From Porphyrobacter sp. SLTP (GTDB lineage: Bacteria; Pseudomonadota; Alphaproteobacteria; Sphingomonadales; Sphingomonadaceae), in NCBI RefSeq assembly GCF_009905735.1, contig NZ_JAAALE010000020.1, positions 1-60,268 of the forward strand: a stretch of DNA of 60,268 nucleotides. The letters are read 5' to 3'. Shown here one piece after another: positions 43,063 to 51,778 of the stretch (the stretch's first letter is position 1; each line of letters opens with the position of its first letter). Below the pieces are notes generated by a model. That model was not told the DNA's origin and ran no database searches. It was given only the letters and a program-made list of their open reading frames with translations. The translations under genes were made by a program, and so were the position numbers.

Positions 43063-45183
43063 TCAGAACTTCGCACGCAGGCCGCCGAACACGGCGCGCC
43101 CTTGTCCGGGGGTGTAGATCGCCTCGTTGGTAAGGCGCTGGTTGGCGTTGGTGGTGACGTTGGAGATGAACACCGTATCGAACAGGTTCTCGACCGATCC
43201 GAACAGCTCTATGCCTTCGGTCAGGGTCACCCCGGCGGTGATCTGGACGGTCTCGTAGCCGGGCGCTCTTTCGGTGTTGGCGTAGTCGGCCCACGGACCG
43301 TCCGGAATCCAGCGCAGGGTGGTGGAGAGGTAGAACCGGTCGACCTTGTCGAACCGCGCCTCGGCAATCAGCACATGGCGGGGAACGCCCGCCAACTGGT
43401 TGTCGCCATAGACCGCATCTCCATCGAAGCTGAAGTCGTTGAGGGTATAGGCCGCGCTCAACCGCAGGGCTTGCCCCTTGGCTTCAAGCGCCTCCTTGAA
43501 CGGGCGCAGGTCGATCCCGAATTCGAGGCCTTGATGCACCGTCTGATCAGCATTGGCGGTGACCGTCACCAGCCCGCGCGCGCCCGGCACGGCAAGGTCG
43601 AGAAACTCGTTCTCGAGCTCCGCGCGGTACAGCGCAATATCCCATGAGACGATCCCCGCCTGCCCGCGCGTGCCCACTTCGAACACGGTTGCGCGCTGTG
43701 GGTCGAGCGGCGCGAAGGGGAAGGCCCCGCCGCTAGTGAGGTCGGCAAGGCTGGGGGCCTCAAAGCTGCGGCTGATATTGCCGAAGAACTGGATGTCCGC
43801 GCCTGCATCCACCAGTAGTCCGACGCGCGGGTTGAACTGGTCATACGCCCCGCGGCCCGTAACGGCATTGAGGATCGCGGTCACATCGCGGGTCGCCCGC
43901 GCATATTGCCCGCCAGCGATCACTGTGACGGTGTCAGTAAGGCCCAAATCGGCCTGACCATAGACCGTCAGCGTGTCCGCATCTTGATCCGAGCGGGTGC
44001 GGAGTGCGCCGCGCTCACCCGAGTTGTTGGCGAAGGTCTTGGCGTCGTTGCTCGCCGATGCATAGATTACGACCAGCTGCCAGCGGCTTTGATCGGCGAG
44101 GAAGGGCAATGCGCCAGACACCCGCGCCGATGCCCCGACCTCGTCCTCGCCCTGCACGATGATTCCGGCAAAGCGGGTAATCGCATGATCGAGATTGCGG
44201 CGCGAATACCAGGCACCCAGTTCCAGATTGGCGCCGCCAAGGTCGATGACAGTCAGGTTGGAGATGCGGTAGACATCAAGATTGCGGTCCCAATCATCCG
44301 CGACCGGGCCGGGATCGATCACCACGGGCCCCGCTGTCACAGGTCGGCCCGCCGCGCGCGGATTGGCGAACGCATCGGCCAGCCGAAGCGAGCCCGCCAG
44401 CTCGAAATTGTCCGACAGAGCCGTGGCGTAAAAGCGCGTTTCGACAGTGTCGGACACCCGCCAACCAAGGTTCGCGTGGCCATAGAGGCTGCGCACTTCG
44501 CTGTGTTCGCGATAGCCGTCGCTAGTGAGGCCGGTGACGCCGCCCCAGTAATCAACATCGCTGCTCTTGCCCGCGAGGGAGGCATTGGCGCGGAAAGTCG
44601 AGAAACTGCCGCCCTCGGCGCGCAGGACGATTGGAGCACGCGCGGTGCGGCCAGTGGGGCTAACGATGTTTACTGCGCCCCCCAGTGACGCCGCGCCGAA
44701 GCGCAGGCCGTTGGCACCCTTGTACACCTCAAGATAGCGCACGGTCAGCGGGTCGACCTCCTGAAACTCGGTCGCGCCCGATGCGCGGCTGATTGGCACC
44801 CCGTCGCGCAGCACCGTGAGCCCGCGACGCTCGAAGCTGGAATTGAGGCCCGAGCCGCGCACCGAAATGCGACTTTCGCGCTGGGCGCTGGTGTCGGCGA
44901 AGACGCCGGGGGTCAGTTCCAGCACATCGCCGATCGATTGCGCGAAGATATCGGCAAAGCCCTCGTCCTCGACCAGGCCGGTGGCGCCGGGGACGCGCTC
45001 CAGCTCCTGCCGGGCGGCTTCCGGGGTGGGTGCGGTGGGGGTGCCCTGAAGGCTGGCGGTGACGATGATCTCGTCCTGCCGCTGGCCGATGCCTTGGGCC
45101 TGCAAGGGTGCGTGGAAAGCGCCTGCGCTGGCGGCAAGCATGGTCGCGCCTAGCAGAGCGCGCTTTACGGTATTGAATTGCAT
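43063..45183 (-). CDS. TonB-dependent receptor (FecA-like)
   Basis: A 706-residue outer-membrane receptor. The signal peptide ends near FHAPLQAQ. A TonB box-like DEIIVTA follows, then a plug domain (LELTPGVFADTSAQRESRISVRG; RDGVPISRASGATEFQEVDPL; YKGANGLRFGAASLGGAVNIVSPTG) and a 22-strand barrel ending in AKF. The sequence style is that of ferric-citrate or siderophore receptors, but the metal-handling context allows zinc or copper. ATG 45183 follows AGGA. Flanked by DUF2946 and PepSY genes. Confidence 0.92.
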   Translation of the reverse strand: MQFNTVKRALLGATMLAASAGAFHAPLQAQGIGQRQDEIIVTASLQGTPTAPTPEAARQELERVPGATGLVEDEGFADIFAQSIGDVLELTPGVFADTSAQRESRISVRGSGLNSSFERRGLTVLRDGVPISRASGATEFQEVDPLTVRYLEVYKGANGLRFGAASLGGAVNIVSPTGRTARAPIVLRAEGGSFSTFRANASLAGKSSDVDYWGGVTGLTSDGYREHSEVRSLYGHANLGWRVSDTVETRFYATALSDNFELAGSLRLADAFANPRAAGRPVTAGPVVIDPGPVADDWDRNLDVYRISNLTVIDLGGANLELGAWYSRRNLDHAITRFAGIIVQGEDEVGASARVSGALPFLADQSRWQLVVIYASASNDAKTFANNSGERGALRTRSDQDADTLTVYGQADLGLTDTVTVIAGGQYARATRDVTAILNAVTGRGAYDQFNPRVGLLVDAGADIQFFGNISRSFEAPSLADLTSGGAFPFAPLDPQRATVFEVGTRGQAGIVSWDIALYRAELENEFLDLAVPGARGLVTVTANADQTVHQGLEFGIDLRPFKEALEAKGQALRLSAAYTLNDFSFDGDAVYGDNQLAGVPRHVLIAEARFDKVDRFYLSTTLRWIPDGPWADYANTERAPGYETVQITAGVTLTEGIELFGSVENLFDTVFISNVTTNANQRLTNEAIYTPGQGRAVFGGLRAKF

Positions 45184-45313
45184 GGTTTTATCCTGAATTT
45201 CCGTCGGCGCATGGCCCTGCGAGGGCACAGCGCCAGCGATCCGGACACGCCGGATCGATGAGCTATTACGGTTCGCGGGTCAGCCGGTCAGGCTAGGTCG
45301 CGAACCGCAGCGA

Positions 45314-45730
45314 TCAGACGAAAAGAGTCGGCGGTCCGCGCAGGGGCGGCCGCAGAAACAGGATGTCGCGGGTGGGCAGGGCCGGCAGCGGCGCCAGCCA
45401 GATCAGCAGAATGAAAGCGAGTGCAGCGGCCAACAGGGCCGGATCGGCGCCGCTCAGCAGCGCATGGCCAAGCCCGGAGAATGCGCATGGCTGGCCCTTG
45501 TCGGCGGCCTCGGCATGATCGCCGCCAGCGTCAGGCTTGTCGGGGATGGCGATCTGCATTTGCTTGGGCACGCCGGTGGCGTCCGAACAGATCGTCACCG
45601 TCAGAAACCGCTCGCCCGCTGGCGCGACCATGAAGCCCGCCGGCACCAGTGCCTTCACTGCGAGCACAAGCGCCAGCAGCACCAGCGTCAGCCGGGCATT
45701 TCTGCGGGTCAAGGCGCGAAGGCTGGTCAT
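45314..45730 (-). CDS. DUF2946 family protein
   Basis: A 138-residue protein. One N-terminal helix is followed by PAGFMVAP and FLTVTICSD, a polar segment with His/Asp, then CAFSGLGHALL and a second helix; the end is RPPLRGPPTL. This is the DUF2946 pattern often found beside TonB receptors for copper or other metals. It is the first gene of the receptor/PepSY operon. The frame is open a little upstream (45769). Confidence 0.78.
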   Translation of the reverse strand: MTSLRALTRRNARLTLVLLALVLAVKALVPAGFMVAPAGERFLTVTICSDATGVPKQMQIAIPDKPDAGGDHAEAADKGQPCAFSGLGHALLSGADPALLAAALAFILLIWLAPLPALPTRDILFLRPPLRGPPTLFV

Positions 45731-46075
45731 TGCGGAAGCGCCATTAGCGCAGGGAATTGGCCATGTCATCGTGTATCATTGGCGATCTCTGCTCCGGACG
45801 TTGGAGGAGAAACCGCCATTCACCTTTCCATCCACCTGCGATCATCAGCGGGACCTGAGCTCGATCCCGAGAGCTGCCCGCTCCCGCGCATGTTGGCCAA
45901 GGGCGAGCTTGTCGGCAGGATATGTGACTATACGGCAAGGAGGTTGAGCGGCTGTTCTCTCCGGTCAACGGCTAAGCGCTTTACCATATCACCGGCCCTT
46001 TGGTTGAGGCGGGTGACCCGGTGGTGACCATCGCTCTGCCGACCGCGGGCTTCTGATCCACGCCGAGCGCGCTCG
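45731..46075. promoter_or_regulatory. 345-nt region with a palindrome-like site at 45763-45779
   Basis: No gene is supported here. ATGTCATCGTGTATCAT at 45763-45779 (32 nt before the DUF2946 start) resembles ATGGTATGGTATATCAT at 49513-49529, matching at 12 of 17 bases. It may be an operator shared by the metal-uptake units of this locus. Confidence 0.4.
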
Positions 46076-48178
46076 TCAGAATTGGTCCGAAATCGTAAAC
46101 TTCACGAATTCGCCGCGTTCTCGGTCGAGCTCCTCCGAGCCGATAAAGGCCCCGCTGCGATCCGGCGCGAAGAGCTGGCGGTCGCGCGGGAAGCGGGTCT
46201 GGCCGATATTGCGGACTTCGAGCTGCATTTTTACGCCGAAAAAGCGCGTGGTCTCGACAAAGGCGGTCAGACGCCGTCCGCGCCGGTCGATGATTTCCTC
46301 ATTGGCGAAGAAGGTGGTGGTGCGCAATGCTGGCTCGTAGCGCCCGCCCCAAGCGATGCGCGCTTCGGTCAGGTCCTGCCGGAAATCGATGGTGATTTCG
46401 GGGTTGGTGAGATCGGTGACCACGCGGCTTTGTCCGCTGATCGGATCGGTGAAAGCCGCATCGCGGAAGTCGGCCGACACTTCCAGAAGCCCGCCCTTGA
46501 TAAGGCCGGTCAACGGCACCGCCGCCTCGCTTTCGATGCCCCACACCCGCGCCGAACCGGCATTGGCGAGGCCGGGAACCCCGCTTGGCAGGACAATCTG
46601 TTCGAGCACATCCGTGCGCCATTCGTGGAAAGCCTGCACGTTGAGCGCGTAGCCGCCCTTCAGCCGAAGGTCGCCCGTGAGGCTGGCGCGCCAGGTCTTG
46701 TCGGGGCCGAGATCGGGATTGCCCGCCAGCAAGCGATCATCCTCGGCGTTGGCGGAGGCGGCGAAATCTCCGAAATCGAGCTGTCCGACGGAGCGACGCA
46801 GCGCGGCGCGCAGTTGCAGCGCGTCAGAGGATTGAAAGGTCACCGCCAGCGAAGGCTTCACGAAAAAGAACTCGTTGCCCCCCGCCGCATCGCCGCTGAC
46901 GGTGAGCTTCGAAAGCTCCGCCGCGAGCCCCGCCTCCACCGTCCAGCGCGGGGCGACAACCCAGACCAGGTTGCCGAAGGTCTCGCCCCGCACTTCGGCC
47001 ACCCTTACGTCCGACGCGGGCAGAGCGATGGGCCGCACGCCGCTCGCATCCTCGACTTCGAGCGCGATGCGTGAGTCCAGCCGGTTGTAGGCCGTCTCGA
47101 TCCCGAATTCGGGCCGCAGGCTGCCTTCGAGCTTGCCGATGGTGGCGCGGGTCAGCACCTCGATCGGCAGATCTTGCGAAGCGAAGCGGTTGATCACGGG
47201 CGCAGCCCCCGGCGGCTCGGCCACGACATTGGCGGAACTCTGCTCGCCATCCTCGAATGAGCCGAGCGCCAGCAGCTTGAGCACCCAGCCTTGCGAGACC
47301 CTGCCGGTCCAATCGGCGCTCAATTCGCCCGCCCAGAACTCGGAATCGAAGCGGATGTCGCTGCGCCGGTCGGCCGGACCGCCATCGGGCAGACGACCCA
47401 GAAAACCGTCACGGCCTGTCTCCTGATAGAAGCGGCTGTTGCCGAAGCGGGCATTGATGGTCAGCGTCCCGCCCGCCACCAAGCGTTGCGCCTCGGTGGC
47501 GATGAAGGCATCGCGCAAGGTCGAGGGTAGCGTTTCCTCGTCGAATGAGACCAGCGCCGCCGCAGCATCGCGGCGGATGCGATCAATATTGTCGAAGGTG
47601 AACTGTTCCCAGAAAGCGTTGACCTTGGTAGTGGTCGACCACGCTCCGAGCGGCGCGGTGAACGATACTTCGCCGCGGGGATAGACAAGGCCGGCAGGGT
47701 TGCGTTCGAGCTCGCCCGACCAAGTGCCCGCAAAGCTCTGCGGCTTGCGGATGACGTTGGCGACGAGGCTTTGCCCGGCAGTTTCCCCGGCACGCTGAGC
47801 GCCGCGGGTCACTTCGATCCGCTCGACCGCATTGGCCGGGATGCGGCGAAGGAAATCCTCGAGCCCGCCCGACTTGATCGTCGGCCGCTCGCCATCGACC
47901 AGCACATTGCCCGCCGCGCCTGCAAAGCCGCGCAATTCGGCCCCGGCATCAAGGCTGAAGCCCGGCACGCGTTGCAGCAGTTCGAGCGCGGTCTGAGGGT
48001 AGAAGCGGTCAAAAAAGGCGCGCGGATAGGTTTCGGTCGATGCAGGCGCGGGCGTTGGCGCCGCAGGCGCAAGCTCCGCCGGGACGTCCTGGGCCGCGAG
48101 GGGCATCGCACATGCGACTGCGGGCAACATCAGCGCCGTTGCTCTGGACCTGTTCCTGGTCACGCGCGGGCCGTCCAT
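46076..48178 (-). CDS. TonB-dependent receptor, second type
   Basis: A 700-residue outer-membrane receptor. The signal peptide is PAVACAMPLAAQ. The plug has LLQRVPGFSLDAGAELRGF and VLVDGERPTIKSGG, and a large barrel ends VKFTISDQF. The plug type (VDGERP, GFAGAAGN) is that of receptors with an outer-membrane-barrel beta-3 C-domain, often for metal complexes. It overlaps the methyltransferase gene by 19 nt. The start is ATG 48178 or GTG 48187. Confidence 0.9.
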   Translation of the reverse strand: MDGPRVTRNRSRATALMLPAVACAMPLAAQDVPAELAPAAPTPAPASTETYPRAFFDRFYPQTALELLQRVPGFSLDAGAELRGFAGAAGNVLVDGERPTIKSGGLEDFLRRIPANAVERIEVTRGAQRAGETAGQSLVANVIRKPQSFAGTWSGELERNPAGLVYPRGEVSFTAPLGAWSTTTKVNAFWEQFTFDNIDRIRRDAAAALVSFDEETLPSTLRDAFIATEAQRLVAGGTLTINARFGNSRFYQETGRDGFLGRLPDGGPADRRSDIRFDSEFWAGELSADWTGRVSQGWVLKLLALGSFEDGEQSSANVVAEPPGAAPVINRFASQDLPIEVLTRATIGKLEGSLRPEFGIETAYNRLDSRIALEVEDASGVRPIALPASDVRVAEVRGETFGNLVWVVAPRWTVEAGLAAELSKLTVSGDAAGGNEFFFVKPSLAVTFQSSDALQLRAALRRSVGQLDFGDFAASANAEDDRLLAGNPDLGPDKTWRASLTGDLRLKGGYALNVQAFHEWRTDVLEQIVLPSGVPGLANAGSARVWGIESEAAVPLTGLIKGGLLEVSADFRDAAFTDPISGQSRVVTDLTNPEITIDFRQDLTEARIAWGGRYEPALRTTTFFANEEIIDRRGRRLTAFVETTRFFGVKMQLEVRNIGQTRFPRDRQLFAPDRSGAFIGSEELDRERGEFVKFTISDQF

Positions 48179-48843
48179 CCGGTCCACAGCAGGCCAGCGT
48201 AGAAAATCTCGGCGTCGCGAAACCCGGACTGCTCCAGCAGCGCCTCTTCGCGCGCGCGGCTGATCATGGGGACGGATTGGCGGATGCCCTCGCAGGCCCG
48301 CCTGACGTCCTCGGGCGGTGCGCCGGAGTCGAGTGCGAAGCGGGCGTAGCGATCAAGCCTGCGCTCGAATTGCGGATCGGCCTTGTCGAGGCAATGATCG
48401 ACGATCACGAACGGCGCACCCGGTCGCAGGCGCGCGCGGATCGCTCGCAGCGTGGCGAGCTTGGCGCCGTCCGGGATCAAGTGGAGCGTCAGAAGGCAAG
48501 AGGCGGCATCGAAGGGGCCCAGCGAAGCCGCTTCGACGGTGCCCTCAATCAGATCGCAGCGCCAGGCTTGCTCGGCAAGCATGCTCCGCGCCACCGCCAA
48601 CATCTGCGCCGAAGGGTCGACGCCGGCGAAACGCCATCCCGCGTGAGCTTCGGCAAAGTGTCGCACCTCGATTCCTCCGCCAACACCCACGACCAGCACT
48701 GCGGCATCGCGAGGCGCGTCCTCTGCCAGCAGCATCGTAGCCATCCGCAGCATATCGTGGTGGCCCGGCACAAAGCGCGGCGGCCCCTCGCTGTAACGCG
48801 CGGCAAAATCGGGGTCGGCGAAAAAGACCTCCTGCCCGCTCAT
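48160..48843 (-). CDS. class I SAM-dependent methyltransferase
   Basis: A 227-residue protein with the SAM-binding motif I VLVVGVGGGIEVRHFAEAHAG and the acidic loop FAGVDPSAQM. The later ASCLLTLHLIPDGAK is typical of small-molecule methyltransferases. It begins with ATG overlapping the stop of the COG0523 remnant (ATGA) and leads into the TonB receptor, so it is part of this metal-uptake operon. Its substrate is unknown; it might modify a metallophore. Confidence 0.85.
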   Translation of the reverse strand: MSGQEVFFADPDFAARYSEGPPRFVPGHHDMLRMATMLLAEDAPRDAAVLVVGVGGGIEVRHFAEAHAGWRFAGVDPSAQMLAVARSMLAEQAWRCDLIEGTVEAASLGPFDAASCLLTLHLIPDGAKLATLRAIRARLRPGAPFVIVDHCLDKADPQFERRLDRYARFALDSGAPPEDVRRACEGIRQSVPMISRAREEALLEQSGFRDAEIFYAGLLWTGWTARA

Positions 48844-49004
48844 TGCGGTACGGGCGCATGCGGGCGAGAGGGGGTTTCGGTCGCTGCCCCGCGTTTGCCC
48901 CCGCAATTGGCAAGGATGGGGTCGAGGAGCGTGGATTTTCCGGCCCCGAGAAAGCCGGAAAGCGCTGTGGCGGGCAGGCGGGCGTCGCCATCTTTGCGCA
49001 TCAT
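48840..49004 (-). pseudogene. truncated COG0523 (CobW/ZigA-type) GTPase
   Basis: A 54-residue frame starts MMRKDGDARLPATALSGFLGAGKSTLLDPILAN. This is the N-terminus and Walker A motif of COG0523 metallochaperone GTPases (typically SGFLGAGKTTLL). After about 35 residues the homology stops and the frame ends, overlapping the methyltransferase start by 4 nt. The remaining 300 residues of the family are absent. COG0523 genes are often Zur-regulated zinc chaperones. Either a deletion removed the rest, or this is only a leader-like coupling peptide. Confidence 0.7.
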
Positions 49005-49050
49005 GAAGCCTCGAAACTTTGGTTGTTGCAAACCACCGCGCTGCACTTAT

Positions 49051-49068
49051 GTGATATTGTAACATCAC
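49051..49068. promoter_or_regulatory. Zur-like palindromic operator between divergent metal genes
   Basis: GTGATATTGTAACATCAC is symmetric at 14 of 18 positions and resembles Zur boxes (GATGTTATAACATC-like). It lies between the leftward COG0523 remnant/methyltransferase/receptor unit (start 49004) and the rightward merC-ABC unit (start 49121), and could control both. Confidence 0.5.
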
Positions 49069-49120
49069 GCAAGGGCATCACCGACCAATGGCTAGCTACG
49101 CAACGACCGGAGACAGACGA

Positions 49121-49484
49121 ATGCACCGACTTGGCATAGGGGCTGTCGACCCTGTGCCTCATGCACTGCATCGCGCTTCCATGGTTGCTGGCGAGCCTGC
49201 CGATGGTGATGCATGCCGCCTTGCCCGAGGCGTTGCGCCATAATGAATGGGTGCACGCTGCTTTGATACTGCCAGTCATGCTGGTGAGCGGCCCCGTATT
49301 GTTACGCGGAACACCGGAGCCTGGACGGATTGCGCTGGTGGCCGCCGCCTTCGCTCTGCTGTTAAGCGGGTTGTTCGTAGAGGGCGAGGTGTTCGAACAG
49401 GAGATGACGGTTGCCGGTGCTACGTTGCTGCTGTTCGGCCATTGGATGGCGATGCGGGATCATCGTCACCCTGCCTCAGAATGA
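49121..49484 (+). pseudogene. merC: MerC-domain membrane protein with apparent +1 frameshift
   Basis: The frame opened at ATG 49121 behind CCGGAGAC reads MHRLGIG, then leaves the MerC frame at a GGGG run (49139-49142). Removing one G would give MHRLGIGLSTLCLMHCIALPWLL, the canonical MerC start. The rest (49161-49484, 107 residues from an internal ATG) has the expected membrane helices (AALILPVMLVSGPVLL; LVAAAFALLLSGLFV). Either the gene is frameshifted, or translation restarts at 49161, or the extra G is a sequencing error. MerC-domain proteins in sphingomonads often sit with Zur/Fur-type genes. Confidence 0.75.
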
Positions 49485-49535
49485 CCATGACCTGGTATTG
49501 TGGACTCGATTCATGGTATGGTATATCATTCAATC

Positions 49536-49865
49536 ATGCTCACCCCACACCGCATCAACCATCTCGTTTCGGCATCCCTCGGGATCGCTGCGCTAACCCT
49601 TGCGGCCCCGGTATCGGCCTGCGATCTCGACGGTTTGCCGGGCATGCACCGCTACAACCCCTTCGTGCGCTATCCGACCGGACCCGCGGTCGAACCCGAT
49701 CAGCGTTCGCCGCAGAAAGCGCCAACCGACAGCGGTAAACCTGCCCCCCGAAGCGATCGCGATACGCCCGACGCCGAACGCAAGGAACAGCGCGAGTCCA
49801 AGGCGTGGGAAGCCGATGACGGCAACGGCCCGATCGGTTTCGAGGACAAGTCCGTCTTCAAGTAA
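49536..49865 (+). CDS. small periplasmic protein linked to the metal ABC transporter
   Basis: A 109-residue protein with a signal peptide (SASLGIAALTLAAPVSA) followed at once by CDLDGLPGMHRYNPF. The remainder is polar and charged (KAPTDSGKPAPRSDRDTPDAERKEQR). No named domain. It is 4 nt upstream of the ABC ATPase, so it is part of that operon. It may play the periplasmic-partner role that a DUF2796 protein has in Zrg-like systems, but it lacks their His-rich stretch. Confidence 0.72.
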   Translation: MLTPHRINHLVSASLGIAALTLAAPVSACDLDGLPGMHRYNPFVRYPTGPAVEPDQRSPQKAPTDSGKPAPRSDRDTPDAERKEQRESKAWEADDGNGPIGFEDKSVFK

Positions 49866-49869
49866 GCCC

Positions 49870-50523
49870 ATGGATATCGCCGTTCGCGACTTAGCCAAGG
49901 CCTATGCGGGCCGCGACGTCCTTTCGGGCGTAAACTTCAACGCCGCACCGGGCGAGCGCCTGCTACTGCTAGGGCCGTCGGGATCGGGCAAGTCAACGCT
50001 GCTCAACTGTCTTTGCGGGCTTCAACGTCCGGATCATGGCGTGGTCACGCTGGACGGCGCGACAATGGTCTCTTCGCGCTCCACCACGGCGGCTGACACC
50101 CTGCGCCGCCGCCATTTCGGGATTGTATTCCAGACCCTGCGGCTTGTCTCGGCGCTGAGCCTGCGCGCCAACCTCACGCTCGCCCAAAAGCTTCAAACCG
50201 GGAGCACCGACAAGCCCGCTATCGACCGCATGCTTGATCGGCTTGGCATCGTTCACCGCGCCGACGCGCGCCCGCACCAGCTCAGCCAAGGCGAAGCGCA
50301 GCGCGCCGCCATCGCCCGCGCGCTCGTGGTGCGCCCTGCGATCCTCGTCGCTGACGAGCCGACCTCGGCGCTCGATCACGGCAATGCCACGCGGGTGGCC
50401 GCACTGTTAATCGAGCTTGCCGAGGAGACCGGTGCGACCCTGATCGTTGCCACGCACGACGATCGCCTACGGCCGCATTTTCCGCGCACCCTGACATTGC
50501 AAGAAGGGCAGCTCGCGGTATGA
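49870..50523 (+). CDS. MacB/LolD-type ABC transporter ATP-binding protein
   Basis: A 217-residue ATPase. Walker A is GPSGSGKST, the signature is LSQGEAQRAAIARAL, Walker B is ILVADEPTSALD, and the switch His is in VATHDD. It belongs to the MacB/LolD class that works with FtsX-like permeases. ATG 49870 is 4 nt after the periplasmic-protein stop and its stop overlaps the permease start by 4 nt. The longer upstream frame lies inside the preceding gene. Confidence 0.93.
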   Translation: MDIAVRDLAKAYAGRDVLSGVNFNAAPGERLLLLGPSGSGKSTLLNCLCGLQRPDHGVVTLDGATMVSSRSTTAADTLRRRHFGIVFQTLRLVSALSLRANLTLAQKLQTGSTDKPAIDRMLDRLGIVHRADARPHQLSQGEAQRAAIARALVVRPAILVADEPTSALDHGNATRVAALLIELAEETGATLIVATHDDRLRPHFPRTLTLQEGQLAV

Positions 50524-51776
50524 TCGGCCTCGCTCTCGCCTATCTGCGCGACCGGCCGCTGACTACCGCACTCAATCTGCTGCTGCTCGCCATCGCGGTC
50601 GCGATGCTGGTGTTGCTGGTGCAGGTGAGCGCGCAGGCCAGCGAGCGGTTTGACCGCGATGCGCAAGGCGTGGATCTGGTGGTCGGCGCCAAGGGATCGC
50701 CGTTGCAGCTGATCCTCTCGAGTATCTTCCATGTCGACCAGCCGACCGGCAACATCCCGCTCGAAGCGCGCATTGCGCTTGAACGCGATCCCAGCGTTGC
50801 GCGGGTGGTGCCGCTGGCGCTGGGTGACAACTTCCGTGGCTACCGGATTGTCGGCACGGATGCCGGGTTCGCGGCGCTCTACGGCCTCACGACCGCCAGA
50901 GGCCGCAGCTTTGACGCGCCGATGGAAGCGGTGCTCGGCGCGGAGGTCGCGCGCGCGACGGGGGCCGAAGTCGGGCAGAAGTTCATCGGCAGCCACGGGC
51001 TCGTCGAGGAAGAAGGCCAAGAACAGGGCCACGATCATGCGCCATTCACGACCGTGGGCATCCTTGCCCCGACCGGCGGCGTGGCGGATCGCCTGATCCT
51101 CACAAGCGTCGAAAGCGTGTGGCAGGTCCATGGGATCGACGAGCATCACCAGACGGGTGAGCGCCACGAGGATGGTGAAGAGCACGATCACCACGAACAC
51201 AAGATGGCGACCGGGCGGGAGTCGCTCGAATCCGAGTTGACCGCGTTGCTCGTCACCTATCGCAGTGCCGCCGGCGCGATGCGGGTGCCGACGATGATCA
51301 ACCGCCAGAGCGCGTTGCAGGCCGCCGTTCCCGCGACCGAGACTGCGCGGCTGCTCGACCTGCTTGGCGCGAGCCTTGAAGGCCTCAGGGTGTTCGCTTG
51401 GCTGCTGGCGGCGACCGGCGGCCTTGCGATTCTGGTCGCGCTGGTCGGGATGGTGCGCAGCCGTGAGGGCGATCTCGCGCTGTTGCGCGTCATGGGTGCG
51501 AGCCGCGCGCAGGTGTTCGGCACCGTGCTGCTCGAAGGCGTGCTGACCGCGCTGGTCGGGACTGGGCTGGGGTGGATCACGGCGCACGGGCTGATCATGC
51601 TCGCTCGCGCGAACTTCCCGGCGCTGGCCGAACTCGGTCTCGCCGCCTGGACTCCGCTGCCTGCCGAAGCGGTGCTGGCGGCTGCGGTTGTCGGCATTGG
51701 CGCACTCGCCGCGCTGATCCCCGCGCTTGCCGTTTACCGCCTCGATCCCGCCCGTGTGCTCGCGCGGGCCAGTTGA
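50520..51776 (+). CDS. FtsX/MacB-type ABC permease with His-rich periplasmic loop
   Basis: A 418-residue permease. One N-terminal span (LTTALNLLLLAIAVAMLVLL), a large periplasmic domain and three C-terminal spans (about 290-410) give the MacB-type layout. The loop at residues 159-227 carries many His (H171, H173, then H204, H209, H210, H216, H222, H224, H225, H227) mixed with Glu/Asp, a metal-binding pattern. It is the partner of the ATPase at 49870. With the DUF3299 gene it resembles the Zrg zinc-uptake type, though that is from memory. Confidence 0.92.
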   Translation: MIGLALAYLRDRPLTTALNLLLLAIAVAMLVLLVQVSAQASERFDRDAQGVDLVVGAKGSPLQLILSSIFHVDQPTGNIPLEARIALERDPSVARVVPLALGDNFRGYRIVGTDAGFAALYGLTTARGRSFDAPMEAVLGAEVARATGAEVGQKFIGSHGLVEEEGQEQGHDHAPFTTVGILAPTGGVADRLILTSVESVWQVHGIDEHHQTGERHEDGEEHDHHEHKMATGRESLESELTALLVTYRSAAGAMRVPTMINRQSALQAAVPATETARLLDLLGASLEGLRVFAWLLAATGGLAILVALVGMVRSREGDLALLRVMGASRAQVFGTVLLEGVLTALVGTGLGWITAHGLIMLARANFPALAELGLAAWTPLPAEAVLAAAVVGIGALAALIPALAVYRLDPARVLARAS

Positions 51777-51778
51777 CG

